Below are positions 7,693 to 15,925 of a stretch of 28,436 nt of DNA, piece after piece (the stretch's first letter is position 1; each line of letters begins with the position of its first letter). The notes under the pieces were generated by a model. That model did no database searches. It saw only the letters and a list, made by a program, of their open reading frames with translations, and was not told the DNA's origin. Made by a program: the position numbers and the translations under genes. This DNA is from Chrysochromulina tobinii (Eukaryota > Haptophyta > Prymnesiales > Chrysochromulinaceae). The DNA lies in assembly GCA_001275005.1 (NCBI GenBank), contig JWZX01003016.1:1-28436 (forward strand), in the 5' to 3' direction.

Positions 7693-9999
7693 TCATACCC
7701 ACTCGACGGCCTCGCCCTCGGCATCCTCCTGCTCCTCATCGTCTTTCCCAAGCAGCGAGAGGACTGTCTCGTTGTGCATGCTCTCGCCGTCGCCCCTGCC
7801 GTTGGCCGCACCGCCCGCCCTCTTCTTGCACGGTGTCTTTTTGCTCTTCGCCATGTGCTTCTTCTCGCCCTTTTTGCGCCCGCCTGGCGGCGCGACCTCG
7901 AGCTTGACGCCGCCGTCTGCTCCAGCTCGTCCTTCGGAGCGCGCCACGCGGCTCGGCCAGGCGCCATCACGGGCGCAGGCCTGTCGCTGCTGCTCGAGGT
8001 CGGCACGAACCCTTCGGTGCTGCCTCAGGTGGCTCATCACGGCGCTCAACACGGCATACGCAAGCGCGGCGCACCCCCCGAAGAGTAGCACCACGCGGGG
8101 GATGGTCAGACCGCCGCTGCCGCTGCTGCCGCTGCTGCCGCCGCTGTCGCTGCTGCCGCCACTGCTGCCGCCGCTGCTATCGCCGCCGCGGCTTCTGGCG
8201 CCGGGGGCGGCATACGCATCGGGCGTATTCGTGGCGGCCGCTGCAGAGGGCAGCAGAAGTGACTCGTCTGACTGAACCTCCCAAGCTGTCGCGTCAACGT
8301 CGGCCCTCTCAGACGACCCGTCAGACGACGATCCTTGGGTGGACCACGTCGAAGCCGAAGGCGGCGAGGGCCGCGGAGGGGGGGGGCACTGTCGGGGAGA
8401 GTGAGAGGACGGCGGCGGCGGTGAGGCGGAGGACGGCGGCGGCGGCAGTGGTGGCAGCGGTGAGGCGAAGGACGGTGGCGGCGGCGGCCGAAAGGTCATG
8501 CCAAAGGTGGACTCGAGAGCACCAGCCGCATCGAGTCGCAGATCAGCGTTGCGCGCGAGCATCGTCGCCTGGTAGTGGAACCAGCGCCCCGCCTCGGGGG
8601 CGGCAGGCGTAGTGATCGAGTCACGGCCCTCGCAGTCCGAATCGAAGCGGGCGCAGCTCTGGCCGCTCGGCAGCAGCCGAGTGCACCCATCCGACTCCCC
8701 CGGTGTCTTGAGCCAATAGAACGCATCGACAACGGAGGGGAGGCCGGTGTTCATCGTGGGCACGTGGCCAGCTCCGGCTCCGTTGATGTTGCACCACGAG
8801 CGGCACGAGGAGCGCGCGTGGGGCCGCCCGTTGCGCCCCGTGTCGATAACAAAGTGCGGTTGCCAGCCGGTACGCATCACAAAGTGCTGCTGGAGCGACT
8901 GCACGTAGCTGAGCTCCGTGGAGCCCCCGCTGCCTAGGCCCAACACCTCGCACGGGTCCTCGGTGCAGCACGCGTGATCGACGTGCTTCTTGCACCAGTC
9001 GGCCACACCAAGCACCGCACCATGAAGCATCTCGCCTGCGCGTTCGTACGCTTCTGCCGGACAGAGTGCACCCTCCCCGAGCGGCTGGTAGTTGGCTACA
9101 TTGGTTGTGAAGCCGCGGATCTTGTCGAGGATGCCGATCTCGATCATGAGGGAGACGAAGGCCTGCGCGTTCGGCTCGAAGCCCATCCAGCCGCCGTGCG
9201 CCGCGTCCACGTACAGCGCGATCGGCGCGCCCATCGACGCGCCCACCGTCCCGCCTGCCGCCAAGTGGCCACGCGCCCCACTCAACGCGTCGACGGCGTA
9301 CCGAACCCCAAGCTTGTAAGTGGCGACCGTGGCAGCGGTGCAGCTGTGCTGGCCCGCGTTCGAGATGACATTGCCGAGCGAATCGGGCTCGATGACGATC
9401 ACCACGGGCACGCGCGGGTACTCGCCGAGGACGGCCACGAAGGGGTCGACGTACCGCGTGCGGTAGATGGCGAGAGCCGCCTCCGACGCCTCCGCCACAT
9501 CCTGCTCGCCGAAGCTGATTTCACCATTGGAGGCCTTGGCGTTGCAGTCGCGGTTGGGCAGATCATAGAAGATGAACACGCACAGTGGCGGATCGGACTT
9601 GGACGCCGCATCCTGCAGGATGCCCTCGAGCGTATCAAGCCTGTTTGAACCCCTTATCTTGCCATAGTTGTCGATCCAAAACGCCGACGGGATCGTCTTC
9701 ATCTGCTCAAGCATGGGGATCTCGGCAACGGTCGCGATACCCGACGCGACCGTTAGCGCTATGTTTGCTGCCAACGTTGGATTGACGTACCAGCCGCCAG
9801 TGGTTCCAATAGGGTTGAACGGGATGGCATTGGGCAGCAACGGCGGTGGCGGTGGCCGAGGCATGCACGGCTCGCACGAGCCGCACATGTCCGGCTGGGT
9901 GCACGTCCACTCGCTGCACCAGGCGAGGCATTCCGCCACGACCGAGTCGGCCGTGAGCAAGAGATGCACTAAAGTGAGCGACAACGTGCCCCAACGCAT
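7693..9999 (-). CDS. Membrane-anchored glycoside hydrolase family 6 (cellulase/cellobiohydrolase family)
   Basis: The ATG at 9999 gives 768 residues starting with MRWGTLSLTLVHLLLTADSV, a signal peptide; another in-frame ATG at 10074 adds 25 residues. After cleavage comes a Cys-rich module (CLAWC, TC, MCGSCEPC; about residues 24-45). The GH6 domain runs from about 58 to 490, with family motifs YDLPNRDC (Asp151), VIVIEPDSLGN (Asp206, matching the catalytic acid of Trichoderma Cel6A), YVDAAHGGW, FTTNVANY, IDTGRNG and GESDGC (Asp437). A Pro/Ser linker, then a Gly/Ser region, leads to one transmembrane helix at about 633-655 (IPRVVLLFGGCAALAYAVLS) and a basic tail of about 110 residues. The predicted topology is type I with an extracellular catalytic domain. 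The likely substrate is beta-1,4-glucan; a role in wall or scale cellulose turnover is inference. Confidence 0.93.
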   Translation of the reverse strand: MRWGTLSLTLVHLLLTADSVVAECLAWCSEWTCTQPDMCGSCEPCMPRPPPPPLLPNAIPFNPIGTTGGWYVNPTLAANIALTVASGIATVAEIPMLEQMKTIPSAFWIDNYGKIRGSNRLDTLEGILQDAASKSDPPLCVFIFYDLPNRDCNAKASNGEISFGEQDVAEASEAALAIYRTRYVDPFVAVLGEYPRVPVVIVIEPDSLGNVISNAGQHSCTAATVATYKLGVRYAVDALSGARGHLAAGGTVGASMGAPIALYVDAAHGGWMGFEPNAQAFVSLMIEIGILDKIRGFTTNVANYQPLGEGALCPAEAYERAGEMLHGAVLGVADWCKKHVDHACCTEDPCEVLGLGSGGSTELSYVQSLQQHFVMRTGWQPHFVIDTGRNGRPHARSSCRSWCNINGAGAGHVPTMNTGLPSVVDAFYWLKTPGESDGCTRLLPSGQSCARFDSDCEGRDSITTPAAPEAGRWFHYQATMLARNADLRLDAAGALESTFGMTFRPPPPPSFASPLPPLPPPPSSASPPPPSSHSPRQCPPPPRPSPPSASTWSTQGSSSDGSSERADVDATAWEVQSDESLLLPSAAAATNTPDAYAAPGARSRGGDSSGGSSGGSSDSGGSSGSSGSGGLTIPRVVLLFGGCAALAYAVLSAVMSHLRQHRRVRADLEQQRQACARDGAWPSRVARSEGRAGADGGVKLEVAPPGGRKKGEKKHMAKSKKTPCKKRAGGAANGRGDGESMHNETVLSLLGKDDEEQEDAEGEAVEWV
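8106..8490 (-). repeat. Low-complexity linker of the GH6 protein
   Basis: Inside the GH6 gene this stretch consists of GCC/GCT-type triplets and CCG/GAG-like runs. They encode Pro/Ser repeats (PPPPPSFASPLPP, PPSSASPPPPSSHSP) and a Gly/Ser segment (GGSSGGSSDSGG). It separates the catalytic domain from the membrane anchor and probably acts as a flexible, possibly O-glycosylated stalk. Confidence 0.7.
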
Positions 10000-10189
10000 T
10001 GGCCTCTTGGTCAGGCGAAAGATCGCATGCAAACGCAAACTACCCGTCCGTCCATCAGATTGAATACTCAGCATTTCCTATTTAACTCCCGATTTAGAAG
10101 GTCCCTTAGTAATTGTCTCTCGAGCACATAGTGAGCTCATACACGAAAACGTTGGACCACTTTCGGTCTCACGACACAACATTCATAGC

Positions 10190-10208
10190 ATGTGCATCGC
10201 ATGCACAT
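10190..10208. promoter_or_regulatory. Perfect 8-bp palindrome between GH6 and MORN genes
   Basis: The sequence ATGTGCAT-CGC-ATGCACAT has two perfect 8-bp arms around a 3-bp centre. It lies about 190 bp upstream of the GH6 ATG. A related CATCGCATGCA follows at about 10218-10228. The position between divergent genes suggests a protein-binding site, but I recognise no named motif. Confidence 0.35.
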
Positions 10209-10498
10209 CGCTATTTGCCATCGCATGCATTTAATTTTCCGTTGCGTCTCATCAGAAGTTGTGCGATACGTCTCCTGCAACAGAGGAGAGAGAGGGTACC
10301 AATCGAATGTCGCGGCGAGCGACGCTCTGCAGACAACCTTGCTCTCTCACAAACAGAGTCGGTGAAGTCCAGCTCGTAAGTGAGCTCTGCGTCCTCCGCA
10401 GTTTGTTGCTACCTGCAGTCGGAGCGTCAGCCCAGAGGCAACTAATGATCGTCGAGCTCGAGCTCGAGCGCCGGGGCCACGGCCAGTCATCATCATCA

Positions 10499-10873
10499 AT
10501 GTTGCGATCACCCTTTGAGGGTTCACACAAGAAGGATGGGAAGACTCGTGGTCAGGAGGAGGGAAGTGGCACGTTTCGGTATGCGAACGGCGATTTCTAC
10601 GTGGGCGAATGGTATGCTGGTAAGAGGGAGGGGCACGGCGCGTACCAAGATTCTGAGGGCAACGTCTACGAGGGCGAATGGAAGGCTGATGAGATGGAAG
10701 GGCGCGGCACCATCAGGTCCCGGTCTGCCGACGGTGCTGCCATCTACGAAGGCGAATGGAAAGCTGGGCAACCTTGTGGGCTGTTGATCTTGCCCGGCAG
10801 GACTCCAAAAGTGCACCGAGGGCCAACCATGGATGAGAAGACCAAGAGCCGTGCCGAGAAGATACAGGCCTAA
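10499..10873 (+). CDS. MORN-repeat protein (5' part of an apparently interrupted gene)
   Basis: From the ATG at 10499 this encodes 124 residues; in-frame ATGs at 10445 and 10307 are alternatives. Three MORN repeats are visible: GTFRYANGDFYVGEWYAGKREG, a second around EGNVYEGEWKADEMEG, and a third around AIYEGEWKAGQPCG. MORN repeats bind phospholipids or act as scaffolds at membranes and cytoskeleton. The frame stops at TAA 10871-10873, inside an 11-bp duplication (ATACAGGCC at 10862 and 10873). Skipping it joins AEKIQA to ALFKHYPFVTFATV and the ORF ending at 11664. The stop is therefore either a small frameshift or a sign of an intron such as 10811-10878. The two parts are probably one gene. 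Confidence 0.7.
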   Translation: MLRSPFEGSHKKDGKTRGQEEGSGTFRYANGDFYVGEWYAGKREGHGAYQDSEGNVYEGEWKADEMEGRGTIRSRSADGAAIYEGEWKAGQPCGLLILPGRTPKVHRGPTMDEKTKSRAEKIQA

Positions 10874-10878
10874 TACAG

Positions 10879-11664
10879 GCCGCCCTCTTCAAGCACTACC
10901 CCTTCGTGACTTTCGCAACCGTCGAACCCTCGAGAGATGAGGGCAGCGAGACACAAAGCTCTGTCGACGGGTCCAAGCTGCGGCCCCAGCAGCTTTGGCT
11001 CGAGGAGGTGAGTAAGGAGGTGAGTAAGGAGGCGAGTGGCATGGCGAGTGCTGGCATGGTGAGTGGAGCCAGCAGTAGAGCCAGCAGAGATCGACTCCAT
11101 TCATGCTCGAGCTCCTTGCAACCCAAGCTGTCACCGAGGAAGCACATCACGAGCGCCAGCACCTTAGCAGCACCGACTCTACAGATCACCTCTCATCGTG
11201 AGCATTGCGAGAGATCCAGCTCTGCCGGCGGGAGATCCAGCTCTGCCGGCGGGAGATCCGGCTCTGCCGGTGGGAGATCCAGCTCTGCCGGCGGGAGAGG
11301 CTCTGGCTATCGCAACCCGCCTCCTCTCCCGACTTCCAGCAACGGCCTTCAACGGCTGTCCATGCGCGTGCCTTCGGAACTGCTGGCGCGGCACGACAAA
11401 GGGCCATCCCCGGCTGCATCACGAGCAGCACCGTGCGATCAGCTAGACGCTGCCTTCATACTAGACACTTATGCCGAGAGCGTCCAACAAGTACGGCGAG
11501 CGTGGTCGTCGAGCACGTTTGGCGATCCCACGGGACGTAAGCAAGACTCCAAACGGGACAAAGCTATCTTTCTGCCGATCCCCACCTTCCCAGCCATGCA
11601 AGGTGAAGCGTTAGATATCATGAGGCGCTTTGAAATCCCCTCGAAATCCTCGCCATGGCGCTGA
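10879..11664 (+). CDS. Probable continuation of the MORN gene, unknown function
   Basis: The frame is open from at least 10879 (AALFKHYPFVTFATV) to the stop at 11664, but it has no ATG near its beginning, which supports it being a downstream part of the MORN gene. It is Ser-rich. Four copies of RSSSAGG-type heptads come from a 21-bp tandem repeat at 11211-11294. The C-terminal third (DAAFILDTYAESVQQVRRAW, then FLPIPTFPAMQGEALDIMRRF) looks conserved and helical, but I do not recognise it. Perfect GTGAGT donor-like sites at 11008, 11020 and 11059 raise the possibility of a further intron within this part. Confidence 0.45.
   Translation, partial: AALFKHYPFVTFATVEPSRDEGSETQSSVDGSKLRPQQLWLEEVSKEVSKEASGMASAGMVSGASSRASRDRLHSCSSSLQPKLSPRKHITSASTLAAPTLQITSHREHCERSSSAGGRSSSAGGRSGSAGGRSSSAGGRGSGYRNPPPLPTSSNGLQRLSMRVPSELLARHDKGPSPAASRAAPCDQLDAAFILDTYAESVQQVRRAWSSSTFGDPTGRKQDSKRDKAIFLPIPTFPAMQGEALDIMRRFEIPSKSSPWR
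11211..11294 (+). repeat. 21-bp tandem repeat, four copies
   Basis: The unit GAGATCCAGCTCTGCCGGCGG is repeated at 11211, 11232, 11253 and 11274. Copies 1, 2 and 4 are identical; copy 3 differs at two positions. The length is a multiple of three, so the repeat keeps the frame and encodes Ser/Gly-rich heptads. Confidence 0.95.
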
Positions 11665-11889
11665 AGCTGCAGTAAGCTGCAGTACATGATGTGGACCACG
11701 ACGTTTGCCTGTCTCGTGTGAGCTTAATGTGTCCTGGCTCGGCCCTACTGGCTCCCCCAGGTGATTTCTAACCTTGGTGAAGTCCTTCGTACGCCCGTGA
11801 AGACACCGAGTACGATTGTATTCGGAAGTCACTCGAGCCTGTTCACAGCCAAGCAAGACCGCCGGAATTGATTGCATGCTTCGTGACCC

Positions 11890-13032
11890 ATGTGCGACGA
11901 GGGCCTAACGCCCAAGGTGTCAATCATCCTGCTGACGGCATGCCGCAGCTCTTTCGTGAGCCTCGCATTCAGACAAATCGAAGCGCAAGAATATCCCATG
12001 GCTGCCATTGAGGTGATATTGGTGGACGACGGAGAGGTACCTCTCGTTCTTGCTGATGATGCCACAGCGGTGGTGAACACAACACTTGTGCGGCTAAACA
12101 GCCGGGTGTCTATCGGTGCAAAGCGTAATACGGCAGTCCAAATGGCTACGGGATCCGTCATCGTAACCTGGGACGGTGCGTGTGAGCGCTTTGTGAGCGG
12201 CTGAGCGCTGCATGAATGAGAGAGTGGATGAGAGGCACCGATGATGTGATTGTCCTCTGTGCGCGTGCGCCTACATGGCGTACAACGACGACTCGCGACG
12301 ACTCATCAACGTTGTATGCCGCTCCTACCGTGTGCCACAGATGATGATATGCATCACCCGCGCCATCTCTCTGGGCTTGCATGCCCAATTTCTCGCGGTG
12401 AGACCGAAGTGACCGCCCTGGCGCATAGCTACTTTGCAATGCTCTCTGCGGACGGGGCAACCTTTTATCGCTACGGGAGATCACGCGCCAAGCCATTCCT
12501 CGGGACCATTGCGTTTGCACGTGACACAGCCAGCCATGTCGCCAGTATATGGGGAGCCACATTCACCAACACGTCGCTTGCGGAGGATCTTTCATTTGTG
12601 GAGCGGGCTATTCGCGCATGCCATCGCTTCAGCGTGATCGACACGGTGCCTATCGTGTACACGCGCCACCTCGTGCTCAACAACACCTATCGCGCGGACT
12701 TCAAAACAGTCTACAAGCTCAAGCCAAGCCCGACGCCATCCTTTGTCTCGCCAGCGTTGCTCACCGCCTTCGTCAACGCTGAGGGCGACTTCAAAAGGAG
12801 GGGAGCCTTGTTTCAAGGTATCTGCTCCGCACCTCTTCATCGGCATGCGCCACCGGGACTTGCGAGACCAGCCACGAATCGCACCTTAGGAGGTTTGGTT
12901 GGTGGCGCGTATTGCTGCAGCAGCAGCAGACGGATGCGACGTTCTTGTCCCAACTCCTGCGTGCACGCTTGTATGCTGCATTGGGATTGTCGGAGGATCA
13001 ACGTGACGTGTACACGCACGCCCGAAACGTAG
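11890..13032 (+). CDS. Glycosyltransferase family 2-like protein (two exons, 3' end uncertain)
   Basis: Exon 1 (11890-12175) carries the GT-A start: VSIILLTACRS, IEVILVDDG, GAKRNTAVQMATGSVIVTWD. Exon 2 starts at 12341. The junction creates WDDDDMHHPRHL, the expected aspartate-rich metal/nucleotide-sugar motif, with a codon split across the intron, which is strong support for this model. Exon 2 continues with FYRYG, PFLGTIAFARD, SLAEDLSFVERA and VPIVYTRHLVLNNTYR, typical of algal GT2-like proteins. Read to the stop at 13032, the protein has 325 residues. The last 60 or so look non-coding in style, whereas another frame (LLQQQQTDATFLSQLL to the TGA at 13107-13109) looks more protein-like, so a further intron after about 12817 is possible; I could not find phase-compatible sites. 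The donor sugar and acceptor are unknown. Confidence 0.72.
12176..12340 (+). other. GT2 gene intron (165 nt, phase 1)
   Basis: The donor is GACG|GTGCGT and the acceptor is GTGCCACAG|AT. The split codon forms the second Asp of WDDDDMHHP. Retention leads to a TGA at 12202-12204. Confidence 0.85.
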
Positions 13033-13122
13033 GAGAGGGGATTCGAGGTGTCGTCGTCGCTGGCGTTCATGTGAATCAAACGCTCTCTCCTAGCTCTCTC
13101 CCACCTTGATCCTCCGACAATC
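12985..13122. repeat. 138-bp nested foldback with perfect 17-bp arms
   Basis: The arm GATTGTCGGAGGATCAA at 12985-13001 is the exact reverse complement of 13106-13122. Within the 104-bp loop, TAGGAGAG (13030-13037) pairs with CTCTCCTA (13085-13092), and GATTC (13040-13044) pairs with GAATC (13073-13077). These give three roughly co-centred stems. It overlaps the uncertain 3' end of the GT2 gene. I see no target-site duplication. Confidence 0.8.
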
Positions 13123-14468
13123 AATCAATCGAAGCCCATCGGCATCGCCTCCGAGTATACGCTGCGGTCGTCGGGTGCGTCCGGTCTGTCCGCAAGAGCC
13201 AAGACGGTAGCCACACCCAATTAAACGTCCCCTCACGGCGAATTTTCTAGCCGCCCTGCGCGGGGGGCTGTGACGCGAGAGATATTCTATATCGTCGTGT
13301 CTTCACTAAAATCCCAACGCAAGCTTTGCAGACCCGCGCGACCTCGTCGATAACGGTCTTTCCCGCATCCCGCACACTGACACCAGTTTCATCACGCTCC
13401 ACGCTGAGAGACGCTCGGACGGGCAACGGGCACGACACCGTGGCGGTGCGGGCGTCCTCAGTCAGTCAGTCAGTTTCATCGCGGTTCAGCGGCCCCCCCG
13501 CGCTCCATGGCTCACCACACCACCGTCTCAAAGGACGGCTCCGCTCCCCTCTGACTCGGTCAACACATTAAGTACTGAGTACACGCTCGCTCGGGCTACT
13601 TTTCGCTAGTGAGGTGGGTCTCTCCTAAGGTCTCTCCCAGCACACAGGGTGATCTCTGGGGCTCGCTGCTCTATACTACCGGGCGGGATTGTGATAGACA
13701 ATCAGGTGGGGGGTGGGGGGAGGGGTTGGGGTTAGGGTTTTGTCAACCGTCGTCATAACTCTGCCGCCGTTGTCTTGCCGCAGCTTCTACGGTCCGTGCG
13801 TGGTTATCGCTTCTGTCAATCATGTCGATCATCCGCGGGCCGATCTTTATTTCCGCCGTCAGCCTGCCCGTCGCGATTTTCGCATTTTGCTTGCGCGGTA
13901 TCTTGCGCGGTATCTTGCGCGGTATCTTCGATTTTCGCGGTATCTTTTGCTTGCGCGGTACCCGTGCCTGTGGCCGGTCTCGTCGTATGCGGCCACCCTG
14001 TTCCGCCGTCGCTACAGAGGGATGAGGGTTTGTGTTAAAAGGTAGTCAAAAAGTCCTATATTGGTCCTTGAGAGCCCTAAATTGAATCATGAATGCGCCG
14101 CGTGTCGCGGTTTTACGATGTCAGGATGCATCGTTCCGATCATGCTTGGTCAGGATTCATGATGGCATCACGTCATCATGATCGATTAGAAGACGAGACA
14201 GACACACGGATCCACATGCGAACCTCAAGAACCGAACCGACCCACCGACGCACGCGCACGACCACGCCAGCCCAGGTGCTACGCGTCAGCGGTGATTTAA
14301 GCGCGTGCCTTCATCTCGCCAGGGCCCAATTTGAGCAGGCGCTGGGAGGTGCTGTTCTGGGAGCGGAAGGGGGCCGGGTCGGGTTCGCAGGGGCGGCCGG
14401 GTCGGGTTCGCACAACGGGTTCGCAGGGGATTGCCTCTTGACCGCCGAATCGTCAGAATACAGGCCCT
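13123..14468. other. Intergenic spacer with short repeats
   Basis: No gene is recognised between the convergent GT2 and GT47 genes. The region contains a (CAGT)n run near 13459-13474, a short GGGGTTAGGGTTTT stretch near 13725-13742, and a 12-bp tandem repeat at 13890-13925. It also has an inverted repeat CATGATG/CATCATG at 14158-14180 around ATCACGTCAT, and an 18-bp direct repeat GGCCGGGTCGGGTTCGCA at 14372 and 14395. Base composition is more mixed than in the flanking genes. Confidence 0.5.
13890..13925. repeat. 12-bp tandem repeat, three perfect copies
   Basis: The unit CTTGCGCGGTAT occurs at 13890, 13902 and 13914. Degenerate copies (TTTCGCGGTATC and CTTGCGCGGTAC) follow up to about 13961. 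It lies in the spacer and is not part of a convincing ORF. Confidence 0.93.
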
Positions 14469-15925
14469 TTATTGCAGGTCCCGGTCCAAACCGATTGAGG
14501 TGGTTGCAATTGCCTGCGATGCCCGCATTGCTCCCTGTAAGATCATGTGGACGGCGTCACCTGGGTCATCTTCGCGCGACATCTGGAACTTACGGGCGTG
14601 TGCTGCGATGTTGGCCTGCATGCGGCGGCGGAAGTGGTCTGGTATGGAAGAGAGGAGCGCGAAAAGGTCGATCTGCCCCTTCAAGAATGGACCCCTCGGC
14701 ACAAGCACGCGCGAAGCCTCCCGCCAACCGTCCCACATCCACGAGTAGGCGTGGTTTTGCATGCGGTTGAAAAGGACGGGGATGCAGCCGAGGGCGATGT
14801 CGTCCGTGAAGGAGCGGCGATACGGCGTGTCGCCGGGTGGCTCGAGGCAGAAAGTCGCCTTGCGCTTGAGGAGCAACGTCTTGTTTGCATCGTACCGAGC
14901 ATGGGTGCAAATACTCTTGTTGTGGTAACTACCGCACATCTCTGAGAGCCGAGTGCGGACGAGTATGTCACCGTGGTTAACGGCGCCCAAGAAGAGCATC
15001 AAGATGGGCCGCGTTTCCCCCGCAGCCCAAGGCGGCGTCAAGGCAGCAGTCGTGGAGGCGCTAGCTGTTGACTCGGGCAACCAGTGCACAGATGAGAGAT
15101 ACGGCATCGAGAACAAGTTTGGGTAGAGGAAGTTTGGCTCGCGGAAGAGGGTGTGGAAAAACTTCAGATAGTCGTACTCGTCGGGACGATACTCCTCGGG
15201 CTGTATCTCGGAGTACGACAGGCGTATCGCCCGTGCCAGTAAGCCCGTCGGCATCGACCACCATTGCGTGCAGTTGATCGCTACGGGATGCTCCTTCGAA
15301 ATCGCAAAGAGGTGCTTGTGTGCTGTGCGTCCGTTGAGGTGTGGCAGTTGTGCTTTCATGTCAAACTCGGCGATGGCACGGCAAGCCGCATCGATCAAAT
15401 AATTCCGCTTCGGGTTCGTAATGACCGGAACTAGAAAGATGTCCGCCTGCCAACGACACGGGAAGGTGTGAATCGGGCGTACGGCCACACGAAAGTAGGC
15501 ATGGGCCGAGGGTAGCAGATGCTGCGATGGCTTACGTCTTCGGGTGAGAAGACTCGATACTTGGGAGAGTGGTACACACGCCAAGCTAGCATGTTAGCGG
15601 CTCCATAATGGTTCGTGTCCCAGACGAAGCTGCTGCAGGTTATCGTGTGTTGGTGGCCGCTGCAGCCGGTAGGACGACCAATGATGTCGTGCAGGCTCGC
15701 ATTACTGAGGTTGTAGTCGGAGAATGGGGGTACGAGGTCATACACAAAGACTCGTGGCCACACAGGAAGCTGCCCGCGACTGTGATCGTCTGCCGATGCC
15801 TTGAGCTCGACGCGATCTGCAGCTGACACCGCGTTGGACCAGAACTCAGTGTAATTGTGGAACACTTCGCCTTTCCACGATTTGTTCCACATCTTCGCCT
15901 CGTGGCGCGCAGTCCACCCCACCAT
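14469..15925 (-). CDS. Exostosin-like glycosyltransferase, GT47 family (two exons)
   Basis: On the minus strand exon 1 is 15925-15536 (130 codons) and exon 2 is 15446-14469 (325 codons plus stop), giving 455 residues. The junction yields YRVFSPED-ADIFLVPVITN, the usual 'PE.ADlFfVP' motif of exostosins, so the splice is well supported. Exon 1 holds VWPRVFVYDL, the typical start of the GT47 fold. Exon 2 has a C-terminal nucleotide-sugar region with KATFCLEPPGDTPYRRSFTD and DDIALGCIPVLF. GT47 enzymes act in the Golgi on wall or proteoglycan glycans; the substrate here is unknown. There is no N-terminal membrane anchor, and TAG followed by AAG lies just before the ATG, so an upstream exon encoding the anchor is likely. 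Confidence 0.88.
15447..15535 (-). other. GT47 gene intron (89 nt, phase 0)
   Basis: On the minus strand the donor is GAAGAC|GTAAGC and the acceptor is GTTGGCAG|GCGGAC. Both flanking reading frames are open through parts of the intron, but only splicing gives the continuous exostosin motif. Confidence 0.9.

Noticed and set aside
13725-13742. Telomere-like GGGGTTAGGGTTTT
   Set aside because: Only one TTAGGG unit is present with no array, and genes continue on both sides, so this is no evidence for a chromosome end or telomere relic.
14093-14770. 225-codon plus-strand ORF
   Set aside because: Its second half is antisense to the conserved 3' part of the GT47 gene, and its first half is repeat-bearing spacer.
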